Source of the DNA: Campylobacter fetus subsp. testudinum 03-427
GTDB lineage: Bacteria > Campylobacterota > Campylobacteria > Campylobacterales > Campylobacteraceae
NCBI GenBank assembly: GCA_000495505.1
Contig: CP006833.1
Span: 1,612,001-1,676,000, forward strand
DNA: 64,000 nt
Direction: 5' to 3'
In this document: positions 9,734 through 18,844 of the stretch, piece after piece
How the letters are laid out: each line of letters begins with the position of its first letter
How positions within the stretch are numbered: position 1 is the first letter of the stretch
Made by a program: the position numbers and the translations under genes
The notes under the pieces: generated by a model
Told to the model about the DNA's origin: nothing
Databases searched by the model: none
The model's input: only the letters and a program-made list of their open reading frames with translations

Positions 9734-11233
9734 TCAAAACTCTAACGTATAAAGAACATCTTTACCGTTTTCATAACTTGAAATCAAAATCTTACCATCT
9801 ACGAAAGTCATAGCGCGGATATTTAAAATATCTTTTGGCAAACCATAAGCTTTAGTTATGATCTGATCTTTTGGATCTATTACCAACAAAGTATTGTAAG
9901 CTTTGCTAAGGGCGTAAAGCATATCATCTTTTATGGCTAATGCTGAAATATAAAGCTCGCCCAAGCTTCTTCCGTCTTTTAATTTCACATTATCACCAAG
10001 CTCAGGAATGAACTCAGCAGATAATCCTTTATCACTATTTAAAGTAGAAATAACTATTAATTCCTTATACTTGTTATTTGGCACAGTTATCATATACGTA
10101 TGTTTTTTATCGCTTCTTGATGTTAATACATAGTAGTTTTTAGCTCTGCTGGTTTTGAGTCTATATCTGCCTATCTCATCAAATTTGTCCGCTCCTTCTA
10201 AGAAATATGGGAAATTTACCACTTTATCGGCAGACGGATTTTCTTTTACATCAACGCTGGTTTTGTTTATTCCCATAATACGTATATTATCACCTACGAA
10301 ATTTGCTCCAGCAAATCTCTCAACGGTAGCAGAAAAATACTTATCTAACACTAAATGCGAGTTTATATTCGTAAGATCTCTATCTGTTATGTACAAACCG
10401 TACTCTTCTGTAGATACGAGCATCTTATCGTTTTGATAATTCAAATCACTTATAGGCGAGTTCAACTCTAAAGGGCTGATTTTTTTATCAACAACCGCTA
10501 ACTCTTCTTCTACTACAATAGGCGAATTTGAATAGTCGGTATCAAATTTAAAGTCCTTAGATGCATCAAGCCCAAGATCAGGAAAATTAACATCTCTTTT
10601 TCCAAGAAAATCAGTCGGAAATCTCATATCTTTCCACCCAGCAGCCGACCAAATCGTATATTTGCTATTCCAACTATATCGAACCGGATCACCTTGACCT
10701 AGAAACGGCGGAGGTCCTGTAGAAACAAATGCTTGCACGATATTTGAAGCGACAACTATAAAAAATACCCAAAAAGCGACTATATTTGCGATTGTTAATT
10801 TTCTAAATTTAGCATCTTCATCTTCAAATTCTTTTAAATTTGGAGCAAAAAATAGTATAACTCCTAACAAAAACACCACAGACCAAAATACTACTTCAGC
10901 CCAAAACTGTGTGTGCAAACCTAAAATCGCCACGCCAAATCCTTGTCCGACATCTTCTAACGCGTGATTTCCTAAATGATAAAAACTCTCCCATAACCCA
11001 ACTGCAGTTATGATAAGAATCATAGCTAAATATCTTGGCTTAAAACCATATCTTAAAACAAACAAAGCTGCAACGCCTATATATATCATACTTTGACGCT
11101 GACCCCAACAAAGCGTGCAAGGTGAATCACCAAGAATATACCCAAAAATAAAATTAGCAATCCCAACTGGAAGCGCTAAAATACCTATCACCGCTAATGA
11201 AAATAGCAGATAAAATATTTTTGTATTTCGCAT
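9734..11233 (-). CDS. dsbI: DsbB-family protein DsbI with C-terminal propeller-like domain
   Basis: Inner-membrane thiol oxidoreductase of the DsbB/DsbI family. Residues 1-190 hold about five membrane segments and the first-loop redox pair C39-T-L-C42 followed by WGQR. The remaining 300 residues form a periplasmic beta-rich domain with repeats, as in Campylobacter and Helicobacter DsbI. I see no other cysteine in the whole protein, so the second periplasmic pair of classical DsbB is missing. The gene follows dba with an 11-base gap, the conserved dba-dsbI arrangement of C. jejuni. A start at the ATG 11231-11233 fits the RBS AGAGGAGC. Confidence 0.88.
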   Translation of the reverse strand: MRNTKIFYLLFSLAVIGILALPVGIANFIFGYILGDSPCTLCWGQRQSMIYIGVAALFVLRYGFKPRYLAMILIITAVGLWESFYHLGNHALEDVGQGFGVAILGLHTQFWAEVVFWSVVFLLGVILFFAPNLKEFEDEDAKFRKLTIANIVAFWVFFIVVASNIVQAFVSTGPPPFLGQGDPVRYSWNSKYTIWSAAGWKDMRFPTDFLGKRDVNFPDLGLDASKDFKFDTDYSNSPIVVEEELAVVDKKISPLELNSPISDLNYQNDKMLVSTEEYGLYITDRDLTNINSHLVLDKYFSATVERFAGANFVGDNIRIMGINKTSVDVKENPSADKVVNFPYFLEGADKFDEIGRYRLKTSRAKNYYVLTSRSDKKHTYMITVPNNKYKELIVISTLNSDKGLSAEFIPELGDNVKLKDGRSLGELYISALAIKDDMLYALSKAYNTLLVIDPKDQIITKAYGLPKDILNIRAMTFVDGKILISSYENGKDVLYTLEF

Positions 11234-11244
11234 AGTCGCTCCTC

Positions 11245-11409
11245 TTAGAGATTAATATTTGGTAAAATACTCGAAACATGAGCTATATACATAACAGCTG
11301 CCATAGCCCAAGCAACAACAAAAATTCCAAAAGCAAGTTTCTCTTTTTGCGGTTTTTTGTAGATCAAAAACACAGCAATAAATGCTAGAATGAGTCCTAG
11401 AAATTCCAT
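11245..11409 (-). CDS. dba: Dba, small membrane protein upstream of dsbI
   Basis: A 54-residue open frame starting MEFLGLILAF and ending SSILPNINL, with TAA at 11245-11247. It has two hydrophobic stretches (residues 2-17 and 27-45) separated by a basic KKPQKEK loop. An RBS AGGAGAAAG precedes the ATG. Size, topology and position match Dba, the short protein encoded directly upstream of dsbI in C. jejuni. There the two genes form one transcript, and dba is reported to affect dsbI expression. Confidence 0.85.
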   Translation of the reverse strand: MEFLGLILAFIAVFLIYKKPQKEKLAFGIFVVAWAMAAVMYIAHVSSILPNINL

Positions 11410-11563
11410 TACTTTCTCCTAATGTTTAGATATTATCGCAATTACGATTTTTAAATTTAGTTAAATTTTATTTCTGCCTTAAATATAAATTCAATAAAAA
11501 GTTTAGCTCAAATTTAAAAACAAGCCAAACAGATATTTAATATATTTTTTAACAACACAAAAT

Positions 11564-13654
11564 TTAGAAATTACCGTTTAAAGATAGATAAAATCTCCTT
11601 CCTTCTTCGATTCTATTATAAGTATTTACCCAAGTTTGCGTATTTGCGCTAGTATAAGACTCATAACTATCTGTGAAATCTTTATCCAGAAGATTGTAAA
11701 TACCTAAATTTAAATTCCAATTTTTATTTATATCATAACGCATACCCGCCGAAGCTAAAAATATATTTTTATAATACTCTTTGTTTAAATTTGTATCTCC
11801 CATATATCTGTCTATTTGGTATTCGCCTTTTATCCAAGGTGTAAATTTATTAAATATCTTATAAGATGCTTTTGCAACTATATTGTGTTTTAGACTATCG
11901 ATTTCTGGCTTTCCTATGCTGGTGCTATCTACACTATCTTTAACTTCGCTATCGGTATAAGTCCATGAAAGATCAAAATTTAAATCTTTTATCGGTCTTA
12001 CTCCTGCTGCAAACTCTAAACCTTTGTACTCTACTTCACCTTGATTTATAGCTTGTAAGCAACGAGCTGCGCCACATACTCCTATACTAGGAACGGATTG
12101 ACCTGATCTATAAGTTCTACTTGAAATTTTATCTTCAAACGTAGTTAAAAATCCAGTTAAAGATGTGCTAAATATCCCAGTATCATAAACTGCGCCTAAT
12201 TCATAATTTACAGAAGTTTCTTCTTTTAAATTTGGATTTCCATATACTGGATATTTTCCCTGACCACTAAAGTTATACTCTCCAGCAATTAGTCTATTTG
12301 CATATGGAGCTTTAAAACCAGTAGAAACACCGCCTTTTAATGTTAAATTATCAGTAGCGTTATAAACTAGATATGCTCTTGGAGATATGTTATTGCCAAA
12401 TATTTCATGATGGTTATATCTGCCACCTAAAGTTAAGAGTAAATTTTCTAAGATTGTTATCTCGTCTTCTGCATAAACAGCAAGCATATACTGATCAAAA
12501 CTAGTTGGATTTGCTATTTTATCATGCATTTTTTCAAGGCGATACTCTGCTCCGACACTTAATATATTTCTATTTCCTATAGGAACGACTGCTTTAGTAT
12601 CTAGCATAAAATCTTCAGCTTTTATATCTCTATTTTGACCAAGAAACGCTTGAGTTGGCTGACCTACAACCTCTCTTCCGTCATTTGTAACGCGGTTATA
12701 CTGCATGGCTGAATTTAAAGTAAATGCGTCGTATATGCCCTCATGAGCAAGATATGTAACTATCTTTGATATATCCATAGTAGGTGTATATCCACCAGTA
12801 AGACTTCCGTCCGAGTTTTTTGTGGTTAGGGTTCCTATTTCGCTATTTTTATTGTTATAATGATTTTTAGAGTAGTCTATATCCCATATAATACTATTTT
12901 TATCATCAACTAAATAGTTAAATTTAGCTCCTACATTAAATGTATTTGCTCTAGTCGGACTTTGAGCTTGATCTCCAGCCACTCTTTGACCAGAACCGTT
13001 TGTAAATTCAACCTTTGACTGCTCTCTATATGAGTTTCTAAAACGCAGATCTAATCCTAATTTATTATCTAGCAATGGACCACTAGCATAAATACCAGTT
13101 CCATAAGTATTTCCCCAGCTGCTATCTTCATTTATCATAGTATCTAAGCTAAAAGATGCTCCCCACTTATCACCTACTTTTTTTGTAATTATATTTACAA
13201 CACCGCCAAGCGCTTCAGATCCATATAAAGTGGACATAGGACCTTTTATCACTTCTATTCTTTCTATACTAGAAAGCGGCGGTAGAAAAGCATTTGAAAC
13301 TTCACTAAAACCATTTGGACCTATCTCGCCACCAACGCTTTGACGTCTGCCGTTTATGAGAACTAAAGTATAACCAGTTATTCCGCGCATAGTGATATTA
13401 TATGCTCCTGTTTTGCCTTTACTAGCATATAGATCAACTCCTGGAATATCTGATATAACTTCGGCGATATCGCGATACGGTTTGCTTTGTAGTTCTTTTT
13501 TATCAATGACATTTATAGTAGCTGGTGCTTCTTTAATATCTTGAGAAAATCCAGAAGCACTAATAATAGAATGCTCTAACTCTTTTACATCATCTGCCAT
13601 TAGCGAACTACATAGATAAGTAGCGACACAAAAACTCAATATAGTTTTTTGCAT
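11564..13654 (-). CDS. cfrA: TonB-dependent ferric-enterobactin receptor, CfrA-like
   Basis: Outer-membrane siderophore receptor of 696 residues. It has a signal peptide (residues 1-20, ending SLMA|DD), a TonB-box-like ELEHSII region, a plug domain (about 40-160, with IPGVDLYASKGKTG and PMSTLYGSEALGGVVNIITKK) and a beta barrel ending in the aromatic residue F (SLNGNF). The length and many segments resemble C. jejuni CfrA, which takes up ferric enterobactin and related catecholates. It is transcribed away from exbB-exbD-tonB, which would energise it. Iron repression through Fur is expected. I base the CfrA name on recalled similarity; the exact siderophore range is not visible. Confidence 0.85.
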   Translation of the reverse strand: MQKTILSFCVATYLCSSLMADDVKELEHSIISASGFSQDIKEAPATINVIDKKELQSKPYRDIAEVISDIPGVDLYASKGKTGAYNITMRGITGYTLVLINGRRQSVGGEIGPNGFSEVSNAFLPPLSSIERIEVIKGPMSTLYGSEALGGVVNIITKKVGDKWGASFSLDTMINEDSSWGNTYGTGIYASGPLLDNKLGLDLRFRNSYREQSKVEFTNGSGQRVAGDQAQSPTRANTFNVGAKFNYLVDDKNSIIWDIDYSKNHYNNKNSEIGTLTTKNSDGSLTGGYTPTMDISKIVTYLAHEGIYDAFTLNSAMQYNRVTNDGREVVGQPTQAFLGQNRDIKAEDFMLDTKAVVPIGNRNILSVGAEYRLEKMHDKIANPTSFDQYMLAVYAEDEITILENLLLTLGGRYNHHEIFGNNISPRAYLVYNATDNLTLKGGVSTGFKAPYANRLIAGEYNFSGQGKYPVYGNPNLKEETSVNYELGAVYDTGIFSTSLTGFLTTFEDKISSRTYRSGQSVPSIGVCGAARCLQAINQGEVEYKGLEFAAGVRPIKDLNFDLSWTYTDSEVKDSVDSTSIGKPEIDSLKHNIVAKASYKIFNKFTPWIKGEYQIDRYMGDTNLNKEYYKNIFLASAGMRYDINKNWNLNLGIYNLLDKDFTDSYESYTSANTQTWVNTYNRIEEGRRFYLSLNGNF

Positions 13655-13790
13655 ATAGATCCTTTTATGAAATTAATTAAATAAGAATATAATATTATAA
13701 AAATATCTATTAATTTATACTTAATTACAATAATAAATATCAAAATTAAATAACTATAAAAATAAAATCGAAATTATACCTATATATAAT

Positions 13791-13809
13791 ATAATGATAT
13801 TAATTATAA
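13791..13809. promoter_or_regulatory. Candidate Fur-type operator between cfrA and exbB
   Basis: The stretch ATAATGATATTAATTATAA lies in the 213-base divergent region and resembles the ATAATGATAAT pattern of Fur boxes. Position and gene functions fit iron control of both transcripts. The surrounding DNA is almost pure A/T, so the match alone is weak evidence. Confidence 0.3.
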
Positions 13810-13826
13810 ATTTAGTTTGTTTTCAT

Positions 13827-13832
13827 TATAAT
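13827..13832 (+). promoter_or_regulatory. Probable -10 box of exbB-exbD-tonB
   Basis: TATAAT 35 bases upstream of the exbB ATG, within TTTCATTATAATGCTC. It lies just downstream of the candidate Fur operator, so a bound repressor could block it. Confidence 0.5.
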
Positions 13833-13867
13833 GCTCAAATCACAAAAAATATTTAAGAAAGTAAAAA

Positions 13868-14305
13868 ATGGAATTTATAAAGCAATATATCGATTTAATC
13901 ATCTTTATCATACTTGGATTAATGGCTTTTATAGCTATTTGGTGTGTTATAGAAAGAGTGTTATTTTTAAACAAAATAGATATAAATGAATATAACAATC
14001 AAGAAGATTTAGAAGATAGCATAAGTGAGAATTTAACCACACTTTATATCATATATTCCAATGCTCCATATGTAGGACTTCTAGGTACGGTTATAGGCAT
14101 TATGATCACATTTTATGATATGAGTTTAGCAGGAAATATCGATGTAAAATCTGTAGTCTCAGGTCTATCATTAGCTCTTAAAGCTACAGCTCTTGGACTT
14201 TTTGTTGCTATTCCTAGTTTGATAGCTTACAACGCTCTTTTAAGAAAAGTAAATTTAGTGATCAACAGGTACAAAACAAGGAAACCTAATGATAAAGTTG
14301 CCTAA
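13868..14305 (+). CDS. exbB: Biopolymer transport protein ExbB
   Basis: Inner-membrane proton-channel subunit of the TonB energy-transducing complex. It has 145 residues: a first membrane segment at residues 9-30, then a short cytoplasmic loop, and two further segments in the C-terminal half carrying APYVGLLGTVIGIM and GLSLALKATALGLFVAIPSL. Both are hallmarks of the MotA/TolQ/ExbB family. This is the short ExbB form common in Campylobacter and Helicobacter. exbD starts 17 bases before its end, so the genes are coupled. Confidence 0.92.
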   Translation: MEFIKQYIDLIIFIILGLMAFIAIWCVIERVLFLNKIDINEYNNQEDLEDSISENLTTLYIIYSNAPYVGLLGTVIGIMITFYDMSLAGNIDVKSVVSGLSLALKATALGLFVAIPSLIAYNALLRKVNLVINRYKTRKPNDKVA

Positions 14306-14678
14306 AAATGAGGGTTTAAATATCATTCCGTTTATTGATATTATCTTAGTTTTATTAGCTATAGTACTTAGTATATCTACATTTATAGCTCAAGGAAAGA
14401 TAAAAGTAGATCTTCCCCAAAGCCAATCTGCGCAAAACTTAGAAGATGATAAAAATAGACTTTCTATAATAATAGATAAAGATAACAAATTCTATTTAGA
14501 CGAAAATGAAGCTAGCATAGAAGATCTAAAAAATAGAATTCAAACATTAGATCCAGACACTTTAGTTGAGCTAAAAAGCGATAAAGACGCTAAATTTAGT
14601 AGCTTTGTCGTGATAGTAGATAGCTTAAAACTAAAAGGACACGATAAATTTCAGATAGTTACGGAAAAAGAGCAATGA
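14289..14678 (+). CDS. exbD: Biopolymer transport protein ExbD
   Basis: Partner of ExbB in the TonB motor. It has 129 residues with one N-terminal membrane helix (about residues 11-31) containing the proton-path aspartate in PFIDIILVLLAI, and a periplasmic ExbD/TolR domain. The start ATG overlaps exbB and the stop overlaps tonB by 4 bases (ATGA), so the three proteins are translated as a unit. Confidence 0.92.
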   Translation: MIKLPKNEGLNIIPFIDIILVLLAIVLSISTFIAQGKIKVDLPQSQSAQNLEDDKNRLSIIIDKDNKFYLDENEASIEDLKNRIQTLDPDTLVELKSDKDAKFSSFVVIVDSLKLKGHDKFQIVTEKEQ

Positions 14679-15400
14679 AAGAGCTTATTCGCATATATTT
14701 CAACCATAAAACTCAAGCATTTTTTATATCATCTATTATATTTTTGCCGATTGTTTTACTATTTTATCAAGCTACTTTGATTTTGAGATTAGAGTTTCAA
14801 GATTATAAAGAAGAGAGTTTTGTACTAAGTATGCAAGACTTCATAGCTCCGTCTGTGCAAAACTCCCCTGCGCCAACTCCAAATATACCTCAGATAGTAG
14901 AACCTATAGTAGAAAAAATAGAGCCTATAAAACCAAAACCTATTAAAAAAGTGGTTAAAAAGATACAAAAACCTATCAATAAACAGACAAAAACTGAATT
15001 TGCACACCAAGTAGAAACAATCAAACCAACAGATATACAAAACATTGAACAGATACCAAGTATTTCATCATCTAAGACAGATATCGCACCTAAAAATACA
15101 GTTCAAACTCTTACGTACGGAAAAAGTGATAATCCTCATTTAAAAGAGATTAAAGCTGCTATCGATAAAGCCGGTTTTTACCCAAGACAAGCAAGGAGAA
15201 TGAGAATGAGTGGAGAGGTTTGGGTAGAGTTTTTATGGCTAAAAAGAGGTATTTTAAAAGATCTAAAAGTTAGTAGAAGTTCAGGTTATGAGTTGCTAGA
15301 TTTAAGTGCTATGGAAACGATAAAAATAGCTTCAAAAGAGTTTCCTGCGCTAAATGAAGATGCTAGGTTGTCCGTACCGATAGTTTATCACTTAAAATAA
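14675..15400 (+). CDS. tonB: Energy transducer TonB
   Basis: Periplasm-spanning protein that passes ExbBD energy to outer-membrane receptors. It has 241 residues: an N-terminal membrane anchor (about 12-36), a Pro/Lys/Glu-rich spacer (about 60-130, with EPIKPKPIKK repeats) and a C-terminal TonB domain from about residue 155. That domain includes YPRQARRMRMSGEVWVEFLW and the SSGYELLD motif. It is coupled to exbD by an ATGA overlap. Confidence 0.92.
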   Translation: MKELIRIYFNHKTQAFFISSIIFLPIVLLFYQATLILRLEFQDYKEESFVLSMQDFIAPSVQNSPAPTPNIPQIVEPIVEKIEPIKPKPIKKVVKKIQKPINKQTKTEFAHQVETIKPTDIQNIEQIPSISSSKTDIAPKNTVQTLTYGKSDNPHLKEIKAAIDKAGFYPRQARRMRMSGEVWVEFLWLKRGILKDLKVSRSSGYELLDLSAMETIKIASKEFPALNEDARLSVPIVYHLK

Positions 15401-15442
15401 TAAACTAAATTCAAAAATATAATTAAATTTAAAATATTCTTC

Positions 15443-15486
15443 TAAATTTAAACACGGTGGTAAAAATTTATCACTGTTTAAATTTA
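15443..15486 (+). terminator. Hairpin after tonB
   Basis: Long AT-rich inverted repeat (TAAATTTAAAC pairing with GTTTAAATTTA, closed inside by GGTG/CACT after a 2-base bulge) about 40 bases after the tonB stop and before the next promoter. Confidence 0.45.
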
Positions 15487-15525
15487 AATATCAAATAAAA
15501 TTATCTAATATATATTTAAGTAAAA

Positions 15526-15550
15526 TAATATTAAAATGCAATCAATATTA
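15526..15550 (+). promoter_or_regulatory. Candidate NikR-like operator upstream of nikZ
   Basis: Perfect inverted repeat TAATATT-N11-AATATTA, ending 23 bases before the nikZ ATG. Spacing and half-sites resemble the pseudo-palindrome proposed for Helicobacter NikR (TATWATT-N11-AATWATA). In such AT-rich DNA a 7-bp match at one fixed spacing is not rare, so the call rests mainly on its position in front of a nickel-type importer. Confidence 0.3.
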
Positions 15551-15573
15551 CCAAATTAAAACAAGGAAATGTT

Positions 15574-17109
15574 ATGATTAAAAATCTCATTTTGGCAAGT
15601 TTATTAGCTATTAATATTTTTGCTGCGACCCCAAAAGATACGATAGTAGTTGGTATAGAAAACGAGACAGCGCGCATAAATCCGCTATTTGATGAAGATC
15701 ACGATACCGCTCTTGATCTTGTATTTAGCGGACTTACTAAATTTACTCCAGATATGAAAATCGAACCAGACTTGGCAAAAAGCTGGAAAGTAAGCGACGA
15801 TGGAATTGTCTGGACGTTTTATTTGAGAGATGACGCACTTTGGCATGATGGAGAAAAATTTAGCGCCGAAGATGTTAAATTTACCATAGAGCAAGCACTA
15901 AATGATAAACTAAATGCTCCTGCTAGAGCAAGTTTTGAAGAAGTTCAAAGCGTAGAAGTCATAAACAAATATGAGTTAAAAATCACCTTAAAATCACCAT
16001 TTCCACCGCTTCTTGATGCGCTTAGTATAGGAGTATTGCCAAAACATATTTTAGATGGCAAAGATATAAATAGTGATAAATTTAATCAAAATCCGATCGG
16101 CACTGGTCCATTTAAATTTAAAAAATGGCAAAAAGGTAGTTATATAAGCTTTGAGGCCAACAGTGACTTTTACCGCGGCAAACCAAAAGCGGATAAAGTA
16201 ATTCTTAAAATCGTACCTGATTATAATATAAGAACATATGAGATAAAAAGTGGCGATCTTGACGTAGCACTTATAGAGTCAAATTTAGTAAAAGAGTTAG
16301 AAAATGATAAAAATATTAAGATTATAAAACTAAACAGCGCTGATTATAGAGCTTTGATGTTTAATTTTGATAATGAAATACTAAAATCTTTAGCCGTAAG
16401 ACAAGCTATAAATTATGCTATCGATAGAGAATTGATCGCTACAAAAATACTTCACGGATATGGATTTAGCGCTAATAATCCTATACAAGAAAGCTGGGCA
16501 AACGATAAAAACGCAAAAACATATGAATACAACATAAAAAAAGCCAAAGAGATCTTAGCAAATGACGGCTGGGAGCTAAAAAATAAAGTTTTACAAAAAA
16601 ATGGTAAATCTCTTGAGTTTGATATCTATGCGTTTAATAGTGATCCGCTTAGAGTCACACTTGCTAACATCATCCAAAGCGAATTATCTAAAATCGGTAT
16701 AAAAGCTCGAGCTATAGCTAAAAATCACGGTGCATTTGAAATAGATAAAATAGATAGCTTCATTATCGGTTGGGGAAGTCCGCTTGATCCTGATGTGCAA
16801 ACTTATAGAGTATTTAGCTCTAAAATGGACGCCAGCAAAAATGAAAACGGCTGGAATTACAATCATTATAGCGATAAAACGGTTGATGAAACACTTTTAA
16901 AAGCTAGAACGACTGATAAAATAGAAGAGAGAAAACTGTGGTATTCTAAATTTATAAATGCCTTGCATGAAAATCCGCCGTTTGCATTTTTAGTTTATTT
17001 GCAATATCCATTAGCGTATAGCGACAAAATAAACGGTATTAAGCCGACTATTCTTGGTCATCACGGAGCTAGATTTACTCATAATATAGAAGAGTGGAGT
17101 AAAAATTAG
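15574..17109 (+). CDS. nikZ: ABC transporter substrate-binding protein, NikZ-like (nickel / peptide family)
   Basis: Periplasmic solute-binding protein of the NikA/DppA family (SBP_bac_5), 511 residues. Residues 1-18 form a signal peptide ending NIFAA. Family features include DLVFSGLTKF near residue 47, LAKSWKVSDDG near residue 67 and WHDGEKFSAEDVKFT near residue 90. A His-His pair occurs in the C-terminal ILGHHGARF segment, in the region where nickel or metal-histidine ligands bind in this family. The five-gene order (binding protein, two permeases, two short ATPases) matches the NikZYXWV importer of C. jejuni. A peptide substrate is the main alternative. Confidence 0.78.
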   Translation: MIKNLILASLLAINIFAATPKDTIVVGIENETARINPLFDEDHDTALDLVFSGLTKFTPDMKIEPDLAKSWKVSDDGIVWTFYLRDDALWHDGEKFSAEDVKFTIEQALNDKLNAPARASFEEVQSVEVINKYELKITLKSPFPPLLDALSIGVLPKHILDGKDINSDKFNQNPIGTGPFKFKKWQKGSYISFEANSDFYRGKPKADKVILKIVPDYNIRTYEIKSGDLDVALIESNLVKELENDKNIKIIKLNSADYRALMFNFDNEILKSLAVRQAINYAIDRELIATKILHGYGFSANNPIQESWANDKNAKTYEYNIKKAKEILANDGWELKNKVLQKNGKSLEFDIYAFNSDPLRVTLANIIQSELSKIGIKARAIAKNHGAFEIDKIDSFIIGWGSPLDPDVQTYRVFSSKMDASKNENGWNYNHYSDKTVDETLLKARTTDKIEERKLWYSKFINALHENPPFAFLVYLQYPLAYSDKINGIKPTILGHHGARFTHNIEEWSKN

Positions 17110-18059
17110 TGTGGATATTTGTTGCTAAAAGAGTAGTCCAGACTATCTGTCTTGTCTGCATTTTTAGCTTATTTATATTCATAATGATAGAATTTTCTAG
17201 CGGAAATATCGTATCAGGACTTTACGGAGACAACATTCAAGCCTTAAATCCAGCATTAAAAGAGAGAATCTTGGCTAATTTAGGGCTTGATAGACCTCTA
17301 ATGGTACGATATTTTGAGTGGTTTTTAAATTTTATAAGAGGCGACTTTGGATTTAGCTTTGTAAGCGGAGAAAAAGTCATAGATATAATAAAAGATAGGC
17401 TTCCTTATACTCTCATTCTTGGCGTAATCAGCTTTTTTCTTAGCTTTGCTTTAGCGATAGTTTTAGGAGGTTTTAGCGCTATTTTTAAGGGTTCTTTATT
17501 TGATAAAATAGTTATGATAATAACTTTATCGTTTTTTAGCGTTCCTAGTTTTTGGCTGGGGCTTATTTTTATAATGTTTTTTAGCGTAATTTTAGGAATT
17601 TTTCCTAGTTCAGGAGCGTACTATATAGGAACTGAGGGAAATTTTATAGATTTAGCGCGTCATATGATACTTCCGATTTTGGTTCTTAGTTTATCACATC
17701 TTGCCATCTATGTCAGACTTGTTAGAACTACTATTTTAGAGGCTTTGAAAGAGCCTTTTGTTACTAGTTACAGATCTTGGGGAGTTGATAAAAAAGAGAT
17801 CTATCTAAAACTTGTTTTAAGATACTCATTGCTGCCTGTTATAAGTTATTTTGGCGCAAATTCAGCGGTGATTTTAGGTGGAACTTATGTCGTAGAAACT
17901 GTTTTTTCCATCGGAGGACTTGGAAACACAACCATAAACGCACTTTTAGATAAAGATTATCCATTAGCGCTCATCATCATACTTTTAAGCACTATCTTTG
18001 TAGTTTTTGTAAATTTAATAGTTGAGATATCAGCCAAAATCTTAAATCCGAGATTTTAG
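17109..18059 (+). CDS. nikY: ABC transporter permease, NikY-like (DppB family)
   Basis: First inner-membrane channel subunit, 316 residues with about six helices. The N-terminal LGLDRPLMVRYFEWF and the cytoplasmic-loop region before RSWGVDKKEIYLK are typical of the DppB/NikB family and form the coupling helix for the ATPases. The GTG start uses the last base of the nikZ stop (1-base overlap). Confidence 0.83.
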   Translation: MWIFVAKRVVQTICLVCIFSLFIFIMIEFSSGNIVSGLYGDNIQALNPALKERILANLGLDRPLMVRYFEWFLNFIRGDFGFSFVSGEKVIDIIKDRLPYTLILGVISFFLSFALAIVLGGFSAIFKGSLFDKIVMIITLSFFSVPSFWLGLIFIMFFSVILGIFPSSGAYYIGTEGNFIDLARHMILPILVLSLSHLAIYVRLVRTTILEALKEPFVTSYRSWGVDKKEIYLKLVLRYSLLPVISYFGANSAVILGGTYVVETVFSIGGLGNTTINALLDKDYPLALIIILLSTIFVVFVNLIVEISAKILNPRF

Positions 18060-18061
18060 CG

Positions 18062-18844
18062 GTGAAAAAATTTACTATTTTTACAGCTATTTTGCTTGGA
18101 TTTATTATCATTTTGCCACTGTTTGCACCATTTGATCCAAATGAAGTAAATTTAAACTCTATAAAATTAGCTCCAAATTTAAAAAATATTTTAGGTACGG
18201 ATTTTTTAGGAAGAGATGAGCTTTCTAGGCTTTTATTCGCATTTAGAAACTCAATTTTTATAGGGCTTTTAAGCGGAGTTTTTGCTATCATTTTTGCTTT
18301 TACTTTTGCTTTTTTGGCACTAAATTCACCAAAAATCGTAAAAACTTTTTTGATGCGTTTGTTAGATGCGTTTTTATCTCTACCTAATTTACTGCTTATA
18401 CTGCTATTTAGTGCATTTAGTGATAAAGGATTTAATATTTTTACTATAAGTTTGCTTTTAGCGATATTCTCCTTTGGGAGTGCTGCAAAAGTGATACACG
18501 ATGAGTTTTTAAGTATAAGCAAAAATGAGTATATACTAAATGCAAAGGCTCTTGGTGCTGGGCGACTTGAGATTATGTTTTGTGAAATTTTACCAGTAGC
18601 GAAAAATAGCGTGTTCGTGATATTTATAAATATCTGCGCTCACGCCATAAGCACAGAAGCGCTACTTAGTTTTTTTGGGCTTGGACTTATGGTTGGCGAA
18701 GCTAGTCTTGGAAATATGCTAAATGAGGCTGCAAAAGCTATATTCGCAGGTGCTTGGTGGCTTGTTTTGACACCGGGATTGGCTATTTTTGTTACTGTTT
18801 TATCGCTGATGTTAGTTGGAGAAAGAGTGCAAAAAGATGATTGA
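18062..18844 (+). CDS. nikX: ABC transporter permease, NikX-like (DppC family)
   Basis: Second channel subunit, 260 residues and about six helices. Residues 30-60 hold LNSIKLAPNLKNILGTDFLGRDELSR, of which the GTDxLGRD element is the DppC/NikC signature. NAKALGAGRLEIM is the coupling region. It starts at a GTG 3 bases after the nikY stop and overlaps the following ATPase gene. It is somewhat short for the family because the N-terminal extension is reduced. Confidence 0.83.
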   Translation: MKKFTIFTAILLGFIIILPLFAPFDPNEVNLNSIKLAPNLKNILGTDFLGRDELSRLLFAFRNSIFIGLLSGVFAIIFAFTFAFLALNSPKIVKTFLMRLLDAFLSLPNLLLILLFSAFSDKGFNIFTISLLLAIFSFGSAAKVIHDEFLSISKNEYILNAKALGAGRLEIMFCEILPVAKNSVFVIFINICAHAISTEALLSFFGLGLMVGEASLGNMLNEAAKAIFAGAWWLVLTPGLAIFVTVLSLMLVGERVQKDD

